Counted from the stretch's first letter, positions 42,132 through 51,273 are shown. The stretch is DNA of 64,000 nt from Streptomyces polyasparticus (GCF_014493765.1 NZ_JACTVJ010000014.1:1-64000); one strand, 5' to 3'. The notes: generated by a model from the letters alone, not told the origin. Program-made: numbers and translations.

Positions 42132-42929
42132 TCAGCCGTACAACCGCTCCAGCACCACCGCGACCCCGTCCTCCGTGTGCGGCGAAGTCACCTCGTCCGC
42201 AAGGGCCTTGAGGTCCTGGTGCGCGTTCTCCATGGCCACGGCGTACGCGGCCCACTGGAACATCGGGATGTCGTTCGGCATGTCGCCGAACGCGATCGTG
42301 TCCGCGGCGGACAGGCCGAAGCCCGACGCCGCCTGGGCGAGGCCGACGGCCTTGGACATGCCGAGCGGCAGGAGTTCCACGAGGCCGGCGCCCGCGACCG
42401 TGCAGTCCACCAGGTCACCGGCGGCCTCGGTGACCTCCTTCGCGAGGACGTCGTCGGCGAGGCCGGTGCACTGGACGCTGACCTTGTTGACGGGCTCGGC
42501 CCACAGCTCGTCGCCGGTGGCGCGGCGCGTGCCGGGCAGCGGGATCGGGGGCATCACGAAGGCCTCGTCGAGCAGCATCGCGCCGTCGGCACCGCCGCGG
42601 TTCACGCACAGGGCGAGCGGGCCGATGCGGTCGGCGATCCTGGTCAGCGCCTCGCGGGCGACCGCACGCGACAGGCCCGTCTCCTGGACCATGACGCCCG
42701 CGCCGGCGTCGTACAGCTGCGAGCCCTGCCCGCAGACGGCGAGCCCGTCGTAGCCGAACGCGCCGAGGACCTCCCGTACGAGCGGGACGGGCCGGCCGGT
42801 GACGACCACGTGGCGCGCGCCGGCCGCGCGGGCGAGACCGAGGGCGGCGCGGTTGCGCGGGGAGACGGCGTGGTGACTCGCGTCGAGCAGCGTCCCGTCC
42901 ATGTCGGTGGCCACCAGGCGGTACGTCAT
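42132..42929 (-). CDS. HAD-superfamily Cof-type phosphatase
   Basis: 265 residues of the HAD-IIB (Cof) type. Motif I is ATDMDGTLLD with catalytic Asp9/Asp11, motif II is VVTGRP, motif III includes MSKAVGL, and motif IV is FGDMPNDIPMF. The cap domain lies between about 85 and 185. Such enzymes dephosphorylate sugar phosphates or flavin precursors. It is monocistronic. The 358-base gap after it contains two palindromes and two operators for the next, divergent unit. Confidence 0.85.
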   Translation of the reverse strand: MTYRLVATDMDGTLLDASHHAVSPRNRAALGLARAAGARHVVVTGRPVPLVREVLGAFGYDGLAVCGQGSQLYDAGAGVMVQETGLSRAVAREALTRIADRIGPLALCVNRGGADGAMLLDEAFVMPPIPLPGTRRATGDELWAEPVNKVSVQCTGLADDVLAKEVTEAAGDLVDCTVAGAGLVELLPLGMSKAVGLAQAASGFGLSAADTIAFGDMPNDIPMFQWAAYAVAMENAHQDLKALADEVTSPHTEDGVAVVLERLYG

Positions 42930-43088
42930 CTGCGCTCCCGTATCACGACACGCTTCCTCATCAGGACACTCTTCCTCAACACCCTCTCGCGACCCGCACC
43001 CCCGCGTCAGGGACCAAAGTCCCTAAAGGCGGCGTAAAGGACCTCGCCCGCGGAGGCCTTTCCGCTGGATCGCGCCATCCGCGCGCGG

Positions 43089-43113
43089 GATCGCGATCTT
43101 CTCGTACGAGAAG
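43089..43113. promoter_or_regulatory. Overlapping perfect palindromes in the 42.93-43.29 kb gap
   Basis: GATCGCGATC (43089-43098) adjoins CTTCTCGTACGAGAAG (43098-43113), a perfect 16-bp palindrome. Both are between divergent genes, about 90 bases before operator site 11. A possible operator for an unknown factor. Confidence 0.4.
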
Positions 43114-43201
43114 GTCTGACCAGCCCCGCGGCCGGGTACGGAACCCGCAACCCGCCCTCCCCTCGTGCCGTTCTCGTGCAGATTCCGGTGCAGAGCTGTT
43201 C

Positions 43202-43216
43202 CTGACGGAGCGTCAG
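43202..43216. promoter_or_regulatory. CTGACG-N3-CGTCAG operator, site 11
   Basis: CTGACGGAGCGTCAG, perfect. Upstream of the acyl-CoA synthetase/enoyl-CoA hydratase operon. Confidence 0.82.
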
Positions 43217-43225
43217 TTCAGTAAT

Positions 43226-43240
43226 CTGACTACGCGTCAG
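43226..43240. promoter_or_regulatory. CTGACG-type operator, site 12
   Basis: CTGACTACGCGTCAG. Its centre is 24 bases from that of site 11, so two dimers could bind on nearly the same face of the DNA. Confidence 0.78.
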
Positions 43241-43287
43241 TTCTGTTGGCCGTAGTCAGGACGTAACTCAGGAGGCGGGCGTCAGCG

Positions 43288-45519
43288 ATGCTTGGATCGA
43301 CTCACGGCACCCTCACCACCGACTCCCGCCCGGCCCGCGTCGTGGCCTGCGGCGAGCGCCCCACGCCTGCGGTGCACAGCGTCGCGGGCCCGCCGGGGGC
43401 ATCCGACCTGGATGTCAGCGGCCGTCCGCTGCACGCGGACGTGCCCGACCTGGACAAGTTCTTCCGCCCCGAGTCGGTGGCCGTCATCGGGGCCTCCGAC
43501 GCCGAGGGCCGCCCCAACACCGGCATCACCAAGCAGCTCATCGCCTGGGCCGAGCGGGTCGGCGCGCGGCTTCACCCCGTGCACCCGACCCGCGAGTCGG
43601 TCTTCGGGATACCGTGCGCGTCCTCGGTGGCGGACCTGCCCGAACAGGTCGACCTCGCCGTGCTCCTGGTCGGCGATCCGCTCCCCGTGATCGAGGAACT
43701 CGCCGAGTCCAAGGTGAAGTTCGCCGTGGCCTTCGCCTCCGGCTTCGCCGAGACCGGCGAGGAGGGCGCGCTCGCGCAGACCCGCCTCACGGCCGCCGTC
43801 GAGCGTTCGGGCATGCGGATGCTCGGCCCGAACACCAACCTCAACGCCTTCGAGAAGTTCCGCGACGACCTCGACGGTCCGGCCATCGCCCTGATCACCC
43901 AGTCCGGCCACCAGGGCCGCCCGGTCTTCGCGATGCAGGAGATCGGCGTACGGCTCTCGCACTGGGCCCCCACCGGCAACGAGGCGGACCTGGAGACCTC
44001 CGACTTCCTCTCCTACTTCGCCGAGCAGCCCGAAGTGGGCGCCATCGCCTGCTACATCGAGGGCCTCAAGGACGGCCGCGCCTTCCTGCTCGCCGCCGAC
44101 CGTGCGGCCCGGCGCGGGGTGCCGGTGGTCGCGGTGAAGGTGGGGCGGACCGAGGCGGGCGCAAAGATGGCGGCCTCGCACACCGGCAAGCTCACGGGCG
44201 CGGACGACGTGGTGGACGCGGCGATGCGGCAGTTCGGCGTCATCCGGGTCGACGGGCTCGACGAACTCCAGGACGTATCAGCACTGTTGGCACGCGCCCG
44301 CAAGCCGCAGGCCGACGGCGTGGTCGTCTACTCGATCTCCGGCGGCACGGGCGCGCACTTCTCGGACCTGGCGACGGAAGCGGGCCTGAAGCTGCCCACG
44401 CTCTCCCAGGCCAAGCAGGACGAGCTGCACGAGTGGATCCCCTCGTACCTGAACGTCGCGAACCCCGTCGACAACGGCGGCCACCCGGTCGGCGACTGGC
44501 GCGGCCGCAAGATCATCGACGCGATCCTGGCCGACCCCTCCGTGGGCGTCCTGATCTGCCCGATCACCGGCCCCTTCCCGCCCATGAGCGACAAGCTCGC
44601 GCAGGACCTGGTGGACGCGGCCGAGCAGACGGACAAGCTGATCTGTGTGGTGTGGGGTTCGCCCGTCGGCACGGAGGAGGCCTACCGCACCACGCTCCTC
44701 GGCTCGTCCCGCGTGACCACCTTCCGCACCTTCTCGAACTGCATCACGGCGGTCCGCGCCTACCTCGACCACCACAGGTTCACCGACGGCTACCGCTCCC
44801 CCTTCGACGAGGCGCCGCGCACCCCGTCCCCGTCCTTCCGCAAGGCGCAGGCGCTGATGCGCCCCGGCCAGCAGCTCAGCGAGCACTCCGCCAAGCAGCT
44901 CCTTCGCGCGTACGGGATACGGGTGCCGCGCGAGCAGCTGGTGACGAGCGCGGCGGCGGCCGTACGGGCGGCGGGCCTGGTCGGCTACCCGGTCGTGATG
45001 AAGGCCTCGGGCGCCCAGCTCGCCCACAAGACCGAACTCGGCCTGGTGAAGGTCGGGCTGACCTCCGCCTCGCAGGTCCGCGACGCCTACCGCGAGCTCA
45101 CGGACATCGCGCGGTACGAGGGCATCAAGCTCGACGGGATCCTGGTCTGCCAGATGGTGGAACGGGGGGTCGAGATGGTCGTCGGCGTCACCCACGACGC
45201 GCTCTTCGGGCCCACGGTGACCGTCGGACTGGGCGGCGTCCTGGTCGAGGTCCTGCGGGACGCGGCGGTCGCCGTACCGCCCTTCACCGAGGACCACGCC
45301 CGCGCGATGCTCTCGCAGCTACGGGGAGCGGCGCTGCTCGACGGCGTACGGGGCGGACCGCCCGTGGACGTCGACGCCCTGGTCGAGGTGGTGCTCCGCG
45401 TCCAGCGGATGGCACTCGAACTCGGCGACGAGCTGGCCGAGTTGGACATCAACCCGCTGATGGTGCTGCCGCGCGGGCAGGGGGCGGTGGCGCTGGACGC
45501 GTTGGCGATCTGCCGCTGA
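43288..45519 (+). CDS. NDP-forming acyl-CoA synthetase, fused subunits
   Basis: 743 residues combining both parts of the ADP-forming acetyl-CoA synthetase superfamily. A CoA-binding domain begins FFRPESVAVIGASDAEGRPN (about 58), two succinyl-CoA synthetase-like domains follow (SQSGHQGRPVFAMQ and the phospho-His segment ASHTGKLTG, about residue 292), and an ATP-grasp domain begins QLLRAYGIRVPREQLVTS (about 540) and includes VMKASGAQLAHKTELGLVKVGL. It would make an acyl-CoA from acid, CoA and ATP with ADP release. The first 55 residues are not conserved; a later start is possible. It heads a two-gene operon controlled by sites 11 and 12. Confidence 0.83.
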   Translation: MLGSTHGTLTTDSRPARVVACGERPTPAVHSVAGPPGASDLDVSGRPLHADVPDLDKFFRPESVAVIGASDAEGRPNTGITKQLIAWAERVGARLHPVHPTRESVFGIPCASSVADLPEQVDLAVLLVGDPLPVIEELAESKVKFAVAFASGFAETGEEGALAQTRLTAAVERSGMRMLGPNTNLNAFEKFRDDLDGPAIALITQSGHQGRPVFAMQEIGVRLSHWAPTGNEADLETSDFLSYFAEQPEVGAIACYIEGLKDGRAFLLAADRAARRGVPVVAVKVGRTEAGAKMAASHTGKLTGADDVVDAAMRQFGVIRVDGLDELQDVSALLARARKPQADGVVVYSISGGTGAHFSDLATEAGLKLPTLSQAKQDELHEWIPSYLNVANPVDNGGHPVGDWRGRKIIDAILADPSVGVLICPITGPFPPMSDKLAQDLVDAAEQTDKLICVVWGSPVGTEEAYRTTLLGSSRVTTFRTFSNCITAVRAYLDHHRFTDGYRSPFDEAPRTPSPSFRKAQALMRPGQQLSEHSAKQLLRAYGIRVPREQLVTSAAAAVRAAGLVGYPVVMKASGAQLAHKTELGLVKVGLTSASQVRDAYRELTDIARYEGIKLDGILVCQMVERGVEMVVGVTHDALFGPTVTVGLGGVLVEVLRDAAVAVPPFTEDHARAMLSQLRGAALLDGVRGGPPVDVDALVEVVLRVQRMALELGDELAELDINPLMVLPRGQGAVALDALAICR

Positions 45520-45561
45520 GGGCCCGACGTACATCCGTACCCGTAGACGAGAGGGAGCTCT

Positions 45562-46383
45562 GTGCCCGAGGACCAGCAGTCCGACGCCGCACCGCAGGAC
45601 GTACTCCACGCCGTCGAGAACGGCGTCTCCTGGATCACGCTCAACCGCCCGGCGGCGATGAACGCCGTCACCTGGGACCAGCGCGAGCACATCATGGCGC
45701 TGCTCGCCGCCGCCTCCGCCGATCCGGCGGTACGGGCGGTCGTGATCACGGCGACCGGCAAGGGGTTCTGCGCGGGGGCGGATCTGCGCGGATCGCCGGA
45801 CTCCGGCGGCGCGGAGCGGGTGGCGGGCGATGTGGCCCGGATGATCCGCCAGGGCGCGCAGCGCTTCATCGCCTCGGTCATGGACTGCGAGAAGCCGGTG
45901 ATCGCGGCCGTGAACGGCACGGCCGCGGGCATCGGCGCGCATCTGGCGCTGGCCTGCGATCTGGTCATCGCGGCCGAGTCGGCGAAGTTCATCGAGGTGT
46001 TCGTACGGCGCGGCCTGGTGCCCGACGGAGGCGGGGCGTATCTCCTCCCCCGCCTCATCGGACCGCAGCGGGCCAAGGAGCTGATGTTCTTCGGCGACTC
46101 GGTGCCGGCGGCGGAGGCGGAACGGCTCGGGCTCGTCAACAGGGTCGTACCGGCACAGGACTTGGAGAAGACGGCCCGCGAGTGGGCCGAGCGCCTGGCG
46201 CAGGGCCCGACGCGCGCGATCGCCCTGACCAAGCAGCTGGTGAACGCCTCGCTGGACTCCGACCGCGCCACGGCCTTCGCGGCGGAGGCGACGGCCCAGG
46301 AGATCAACATGACGACGCGGGACGCCAACGAGGGTGTGGCCAGCTTCGTGGAGCGGCGGTCGCCCTCGTACGAGGGGCGCTAG
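45562..46383 (+). CDS. Enoyl-CoA hydratase/isomerase family protein, copy 2
   Basis: 273-residue crotonase. The N-terminal region has LNRPAAMNAVTW, the oxyanion loop GFCAGADLRG, and NGTAAGIGAHLALACDLVIAAESAKF. A catalytic carboxylate is likely Glu in FIEVFVRRGLVPDGGGAYLLPRLIG, where the Asp of PDGGG matches the second acid. It hydrates or isomerises an enoyl-CoA. The GTG at 45562 has GGGAG five bases upstream. Co-transcribed with the acyl-CoA synthetase 42 bases upstream; converges on the NUDIX gene five bases later. Confidence 0.87.
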   Translation: MPEDQQSDAAPQDVLHAVENGVSWITLNRPAAMNAVTWDQREHIMALLAAASADPAVRAVVITATGKGFCAGADLRGSPDSGGAERVAGDVARMIRQGAQRFIASVMDCEKPVIAAVNGTAAGIGAHLALACDLVIAAESAKFIEVFVRRGLVPDGGGAYLLPRLIGPQRAKELMFFGDSVPAAEAERLGLVNRVVPAQDLEKTAREWAERLAQGPTRAIALTKQLVNASLDSDRATAFAAEATAQEINMTTRDANEGVASFVERRSPSYEGR

Positions 46384-46388
46384 ACCGG

Positions 46389-46928
46389 TCATCGCGGGCC
46401 GCGAACGCGCCAATCGGCCTGGCCCCGCCGATTCCGCCGGTAGCGCTCGTACGCCTCCCGAGCGTCGGGGACGCACTCCCGCTGCCGTACGAGCGAGGCG
46501 AGCTCCGCCTCGGTGAGCCAGGCGTGCCAGGCGACCTCGCGGGCGCTCTGCCGGACCGCTGTCGTGATGACCGCCTCGTGCAGCCCGAGCCAGTAGGGAC
46601 TGATGGCCCCCGCGCAGAGGAACTTGAGCACGAAGCGCGGGGCCGTCCGGACGCCCAGCTCCTCCGCCAACTCCCCTGCCGCCGCCTGCTCATAGGTCTC
46701 ACCGGCCTCCGCCGCGCCGCCCAGCATCCAGTTGTCCAGCATCCAGTTGTACCGGCCCGGAAAGCGGGACGCGTGCTCCGGGCGGCGGTGCACCAGGTAG
46801 CGACCGTCCTCGTCGCGGCACACGATCGTGGCCACGCGGTGCAGCCAGCCCCGACGGATCGCTTCGGTCCGGTCGACGACCCCGAGTGCTCGATCCTGCT
46901 CGTCGACCCTCTCCACCCGTTCACCCAT
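46389..46928 (-). CDS. NUDIX hydrolase (IPP isomerase-like layout)
   Basis: 179 residues from the ATG at 46928. The Nudix box is GGAAEAGETYEQAAAGELAEELGV, with all key Glu residues in place. The beginning VERVDEQDRALGVVDRTEAIRRGWLHRVATIV resembles IPP isomerase-like Nudix proteins. Just before the box, NWMLDNWMLGG is encoded by a 15-base tandem duplication (CCAGCATCCAGTTGT twice). An upstream extension to 46997 is rejected because it would run through operator site 13. Substrate unknown; it diverges from the flavin reductase gene. Confidence 0.8.
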   Translation of the reverse strand: MGERVERVDEQDRALGVVDRTEAIRRGWLHRVATIVCRDEDGRYLVHRRPEHASRFPGRYNWMLDNWMLGGAAEAGETYEQAAAGELAEELGVRTAPRFVLKFLCAGAISPYWLGLHEAVITTAVRQSAREVAWHAWLTEAELASLVRQRECVPDAREAYERYRRNRRGQADWRVRGPR

Positions 46929-46976
46929 GAGCGACACGATTCCAGGTCGCCGCAAACCCCCTGCACCCCTTCCAAT

Positions 46977-46991
46977 CTGACGAAGCGTCAG
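46977..46991. promoter_or_regulatory. CTGACG-N3-CGTCAG operator, site 13
   Basis: CTGACGAAGCGTCAG, perfect, between the divergent NUDIX and flavin reductase genes. Confidence 0.82.
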
Positions 46992-47008
46992 CTTCAATAA
47001 TCAGCGTG

Positions 47009-47617
47009 ATGGGACACGCAGGGATGGCGGCCACCACCATCCGATACCTCAGGTCCACCGGCGCGCTTCCGGCCGCCGAACCCGTCGAAGCGCTGCCGCG
47101 CCCCGATCTACGGGCCGTAGGCGAGGACGAGCGAGGGCCGCTCGATCCGGCCGAGTTCCGCCGCGTCCTGGGGCACTTCGCCTCCAGCGTCACGGTCATC
47201 ACGGCGACCACGCGCGACGGCAGTCCGGCCGGCTTCGCCTGCCAGTCCTTCGCCTCGCTCTCCCTCGACCCGCCGCTCGTCGCGTTCATGGTCGCGCGTA
47301 CGTCCACGACCTGGCCGAAGATCGCCGAGGCGGGCTCGTTCTGCGTGAACATCCTGGGCGCGCACCAGGGCGAGCTGTGCCGCGGCTTCGCGGTGAGCGG
47401 CGCGGACAAGTTCGCGGGTGTCGCCTACGACGCCGCCCCCGTCTCGGGCGCGCCCCGCCTCGACGGCGCCCCGGCCTGGCTGGACTGCACGATCCACGCG
47501 GTCCACACGGGCGGCGACCACCTGATCGTGGTGGGCCGGGTGAACGCCCTGGACGCCACCCAGGACGGCGATCCGCTCCTTTTCCACCAGGGGAGGTTCG
47601 GGCAGTTCGTACGGTAG
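47009..47617 (+). CDS. HsaB-like flavin reductase
   Basis: About 202 residues, FMN-binding split-barrel of the flavin reductase family that supplies reduced flavin to a two-component monooxygenase. DPAEFRRVLGHFASSVTVIT, GFACQSFASLSLDPPLVAF, GSFCVNIL, DKFAGV and GGDHLIVVGRV align segment by segment with HsaB, the reductase for 3-HSA hydroxylation in steroid degradation. No HsaA-type oxygenase lies in the window; the LLM proteins at 4.3 and 6.5 kb are alternative partners. Starts at 47009 or 47024 are both possible; neither has a clear ribosome site. Controlled by operator site 13. Confidence 0.85.
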   Translation: MGHAGMAATTIRYLRSTGALPAAEPVEALPRPDLRAVGEDERGPLDPAEFRRVLGHFASSVTVITATTRDGSPAGFACQSFASLSLDPPLVAFMVARTSTTWPKIAEAGSFCVNILGAHQGELCRGFAVSGADKFAGVAYDAAPVSGAPRLDGAPAWLDCTIHAVHTGGDHLIVVGRVNALDATQDGDPLLFHQGRFGQFVR

Positions 47618-47699
47618 GCCCGGCCCTCACCGCCGTCGGCTCACGGGCGTACCGAAACTCACATGCCCCACCCCCTGCCCGCCGCCTACCGTGGCCCCC

Positions 47700-48947
47700 A
47701 TGCCACGGACCACCTACCGCGAGATCCTCACCCGCCCCGTCCTGAGCTGGAGCGCGGTCGCCGTCGCGTCGCGGCTGCCGGTGGCGATGGCGCCGCTCGC
47801 GCTGGTGTTCCTCGTACGGGAGCGGCCCGGCGGGTACGCGCTCGGCGCGGTGCTCGCCGCCGTCTATGTGGTCGGGGAGATCGCGGGCGCCGCCGTACTC
47901 GGCACGAGGCTGCGCCCCGAGCGTGCCCGGCCCCAGCTCGCCCTCGGCCTCGCGGGCGGCGGCGCGGGGTTCCTGCTGCTCGGTCTCGCCCCGTCCGCGC
48001 ACGCCGTGCTGCTCGGCGCGGGCGCCTTCGCCGCGGGGGCCGCGCCCGCCGGGGCTGCGGGCGGACTCAGGGCCCTGCTGCAGGCGATGGTCCCCGAACG
48101 GGCCGTGGCCCAGGCGATGAGCTTCGAGACCATCCTCAACTCCGTGATCTGGGCCGTCGCCCCGGTCACGGCGGCCTGGCTGGCGCTCGGCGCCGCCCCG
48201 TACGTACCGATGCTGCTCGCCACCGCCCTGGTGCTGCTCGCCGCGGCCGGCCTGTGGCTGCTGCCCGCCGGCTGGCACGCCGAGGAGGACACGGGCGACG
48301 GCGGCTCGAAGGCCCGGGTGCTCGCCCGCGCCTGGCCCGCGTACGTGATGGGCGCGGCCACCATGTGCCTGCTCGCCCTCGCCGAGATCGCCCTGCCCGC
48401 CCTGCTCGAACAGCGCGACTTCGGGGTGGGCCTCGCGGGCCCGCTGCTCGCCGCGTTCGCGGTGGCCTCCGGGGTCGGCGCGTTCGTCTACGGGCTGCGG
48501 GCCGCATGGCCCGGACGGCTCGCCACCCAGAGCGCGGTGCTGCTCGTCGGCGTCTCCGCCTGCGTCACGGTCGTCGCCGTGACGCCCTCCGTCGCCGCGA
48601 TCGCGGTCGGTATGACGCTCGCCGGAGTGCTGCAGGCCGGCGCGCTGCTCACCCGCAACCTCGCCCTGCGCGCCACCCTGCCGCCGAGCGCGCTCGCCGC
48701 GGGCTACTCGGTCATGTACGCGGCGGTGGGCGCCGGTTACGCACTCTCCGGGAGCCTGGCCGGACTCCTGCTGAGCCTCACCACCGCGTCGAACGCGATC
48801 CTCGCGGGCATCGCGCTCACCCTCGCCCTCACCGCCGTCGGACTGTTCGGCGACCGCGCGGCCTCAGGCCACGGGACGCAGCCGAGCGTGGTCCGCGCGG
48901 AAGGTGCGCCGGTACGCGGTGGGTGTGACACCGAGCGCACCCATTAG
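47700..48947 (+). CDS. MFS transporter
   Basis: 415 residues with about 12 hydrophobic segments, as usual for the major facilitator superfamily. It has short loops, an intracellular ERARPQLA loop after the second helix pair, and a GGLRALLQAMVPERAVAQAMSFETILNSVIW segment. The ATG at 47700 is preferred over a GTG three codons before. Its last 84 bases overlap the end of the convergent GlxA-type gene. The final residues (SGHGTQPSVVRAEGAPVRGG) are not membrane-like. Substrate unknown; efflux is likely. Confidence 0.78.
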   Translation: MPRTTYREILTRPVLSWSAVAVASRLPVAMAPLALVFLVRERPGGYALGAVLAAVYVVGEIAGAAVLGTRLRPERARPQLALGLAGGGAGFLLLGLAPSAHAVLLGAGAFAAGAAPAGAAGGLRALLQAMVPERAVAQAMSFETILNSVIWAVAPVTAAWLALGAAPYVPMLLATALVLLAAAGLWLLPAGWHAEEDTGDGGSKARVLARAWPAYVMGAATMCLLALAEIALPALLEQRDFGVGLAGPLLAAFAVASGVGAFVYGLRAAWPGRLATQSAVLLVGVSACVTVVAVTPSVAAIAVGMTLAGVLQAGALLTRNLALRATLPPSALAAGYSVMYAAVGAGYALSGSLAGLLLSLTTASNAILAGIALTLALTAVGLFGDRAASGHGTQPSVVRAEGAPVRGGCDTERTH

Positions 48948-49877
48948 ATGCTGGCGCAGGGACTGGGCCGTGCCGAAGCCCGCGTCCCGCGCCACCTGGT
49001 CGACGGACAGGGCGCTGGTCTCCAGGAGATGGCAGGCCCGCTCGATCCGCTGCCTGGCCAGCCATTGACCGGGACTGACGCCCACCTCGTCACGGAAGCG
49101 CCGCGTGAACGTCCGTACCGACATGGCCTCCTGAGCCGCCATGTCCCGCAGCTGGATCGGCTCGTGCAGCCGCGCGAGCGCCCATGCGCGCGCCCGGCCC
49201 GTCGTCGCGGACTCCGGCTCGGGCACGGGCCGCTGGATGAACTGGGCCTGCCCGCCGTCCCGATGCGGCGGTACGACGGTGCGGCGGGCCACCTCGTTGG
49301 CGATCGCGGCTCCGTGGTCGCGGCGCACGATGTGCAGGCAGAGGTCGATACCGGCCGCGACACCGGCCGAGGTCAGCACCTCGCCGTCGTCGACGAAGAG
49401 CACGTCCGCGTCGACGGCGACGGAGGGGAAGAGCGCCTGGAAGTGCTCGGAGTGCCACCAGTGGGTGGTCGCGGGCCGGCCGTCCAGGTACCCGGCCGCG
49501 GCGAGCACATAACCGCCGGTGCAGATCGCGACGAGGCGGGTGCCGGGGCGGATATGGGCGAGTGCGGCGGCCAGTTCGGGCGTGAGCACGCCCCCCTCGT
49601 ACACCGGCCCGAGCTCGTACGAGGCCGGGACGACGACGGTGTCCGCGGTGGCCAGGACCTCCGGACCGTGCTCGACGTGGATCGCGAAGTCGGCGTCGGT
49701 CTGCACGGGACCCGGCGGGCGGACGGAACAGGTGACGACCTCGTACAGCGGCGTCCCGTCGGGGCCGACGGGGCGGCCGAAGATCCGGTGGGGGATGCCG
49801 AGTTCGAAGGGGAGCAGACCGTCCAGGGCGAGGACGACGACGCGGTGCGGCTGATACGAGTCCGTGGCCATGGCCAT
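48864..49877 (-). CDS. GlxA-family regulator (DJ-1/PfpI plus AraC HTH domains)
   Basis: 337 residues. The N-terminal part (about 10-180) is a DJ-1/PfpI-like domain with VVLALDGLLPFELGIPHRIFG and the elbow AICTGGYVLAAAG. The C-terminal AraC-type DNA-binding domain (about 230-330) has two helix-turn-helix units, IQLRDMAAQEAMSVRTFTRRF and LSVDQVARDAGFGTAQSLRQHL. Such regulators often control transporters or amidases. ATG 49877 has AGGAT upstream. It diverges from the second MFS gene, its likely target, and overlaps the first MFS gene tail-to-tail. Confidence 0.87.
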   Translation of the reverse strand: MAMATDSYQPHRVVVLALDGLLPFELGIPHRIFGRPVGPDGTPLYEVVTCSVRPPGPVQTDADFAIHVEHGPEVLATADTVVVPASYELGPVYEGGVLTPELAAALAHIRPGTRLVAICTGGYVLAAAGYLDGRPATTHWWHSEHFQALFPSVAVDADVLFVDDGEVLTSAGVAAGIDLCLHIVRRDHGAAIANEVARRTVVPPHRDGGQAQFIQRPVPEPESATTGRARAWALARLHEPIQLRDMAAQEAMSVRTFTRRFRDEVGVSPGQWLARQRIERACHLLETSALSVDQVARDAGFGTAQSLRQHLMGALGVTPTAYRRTFRADHARLRPVA

Positions 49878-49947
49878 GGCCCGATCCTATCGAAGGCTGT
49901 CCCTCGGGCCACTCGTTCCGCCGGGCCCCGCCCGCCAGGATGATCCC

Positions 49948-51273
49948 GTGACGCAGACATCCGACGCCGTACCGCAGCCCACTGAAACCGGGACCCAGGC
50001 CCCCACCCGCCCCACCCGCCCCGCCCCTCCCATCCACCGCGCCTGGTACGTCGCCGCCGTCGCCTTCGTGACGATCCTCGGCGCCGCCGCCTTCCGCTCG
50101 ATGCCGGGTCTGCTCATCGAGCCGCTGCACGACGACTTCGGCTGGTCACGCGGCACCATCGGCCTCGCGGTCTCGGTGAACCTCGCCCTGTACGGGCTCA
50201 CCGCACCCTTCGCCGCCGCCCTCATGGACCGCTTCGGCATCCGCAGGGTCGTCGCCGTGGCCCTGACGATGATCGCGCTCGGCTCGGGCCTGACCGTCTG
50301 GATGTCGAGCTCGCTCCAACTCATCCTGTACTGGGGCGTCCTGGTGGGCCTCGGCTCGGGTTCGATGGCCCTGGCCTTCGCCGCAACCGTCACCAACCGC
50401 TGGTTCACCACGAAGCGCGGCCTCGTCACGGGCATCCTCACCGCCGCCGGCGCCTCGGGCCAGCTGATCTTCCTGCCGCTGATCGCGTGGATGGTCGAGG
50501 ACGGCACCTGGAAGCCCGCCTCCGTCACCGTCGCCCTCACCGCGCTGGCCGTGGTCCCCTTCGTCTGGCTGCTGCTCCGCGACCACCCGGCGGACATCGG
50601 CGCGAAGCCGTACGGCGCCGAGGAGTTCGTGCCCAAGCCCGCCCCCGCGCAAGGCGCGGCTCGGCGCGCGGTCAAGGTGCTGTTCTCGGCCGCGCGCACC
50701 GGCCCGTTCTGGCTGCTCGCCGGCACCTTCGCGATCTGCGGCGCGTCCACCAACGGCCTGATCCAGACCCACTTCGTGCCCGCCGCGCACGACCACGGCA
50801 TGCCCGTGCAGGCCGCGGCATCGCTGCTCGCCGTGATCGGCATCTTCGACATCCTCGGCACGATCTTCTCGGGCTGGCTCACGGACCGCTTCGATTCCCG
50901 CCGCCTACTCGCCGTCTACTACGCGCTGCGCGGTGTCTCGCTGCTCTTCCTGCCGATCCTGCTCTCGGACTCGGTCCACCCGCCGATGATCTTCTTCATC
51001 GTCTTCTACGGTCTCGACTGGGTTGCCACCGTCCCGCCGACCATCGCGCTGTGCCGCGAGCACTACGGCGAGGACTCGGCGATCGTCTTCGGCTGGGTGC
51101 TCGCCTCGCACCAGGTGGGCGCCGCTCTGGTCGCCTTCCTCGGCGGTGTGGCCCGCGATGTCTTCGGCACGTACAACCCGGTCTGGTACATGTCGGGCGC
51201 CCTGTGCGCGGCGGCGGCCCTGATGGCCGTGGTGATCCGCAAGGGCCGGTCGGAGATCAGGATCGCGAAGTAG
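49948..51273 (+). CDS. MFS transporter, oxalate/formate-antiporter-like group
   Basis: 441 residues from GTG 49948, preceded by AGGA. About 12 membrane spans. Signatures are FGWSRGTIGLAVSVNLALYGLTAPFAAALMDRFGIRR in the first half, NRWFTTKRGLVTGILTAAGASGQLIFLPL, and SGWLTDRFDSRRLLAVYY in the second half, typical of monocarboxylate/OFA-type MFS proteins. It might import or export an organic acid. It starts 70 bases from the divergent GlxA-type gene and precedes a hydrolase gene. Confidence 0.83.
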   Translation: MTQTSDAVPQPTETGTQAPTRPTRPAPPIHRAWYVAAVAFVTILGAAAFRSMPGLLIEPLHDDFGWSRGTIGLAVSVNLALYGLTAPFAAALMDRFGIRRVVAVALTMIALGSGLTVWMSSSLQLILYWGVLVGLGSGSMALAFAATVTNRWFTTKRGLVTGILTAAGASGQLIFLPLIAWMVEDGTWKPASVTVALTALAVVPFVWLLLRDHPADIGAKPYGAEEFVPKPAPAQGAARRAVKVLFSAARTGPFWLLAGTFAICGASTNGLIQTHFVPAAHDHGMPVQAAASLLAVIGIFDILGTIFSGWLTDRFDSRRLLAVYYALRGVSLLFLPILLSDSVHPPMIFFIVFYGLDWVATVPPTIALCREHYGEDSAIVFGWVLASHQVGAALVAFLGGVARDVFGTYNPVWYMSGALCAAAALMAVVIRKGRSEIRIAK

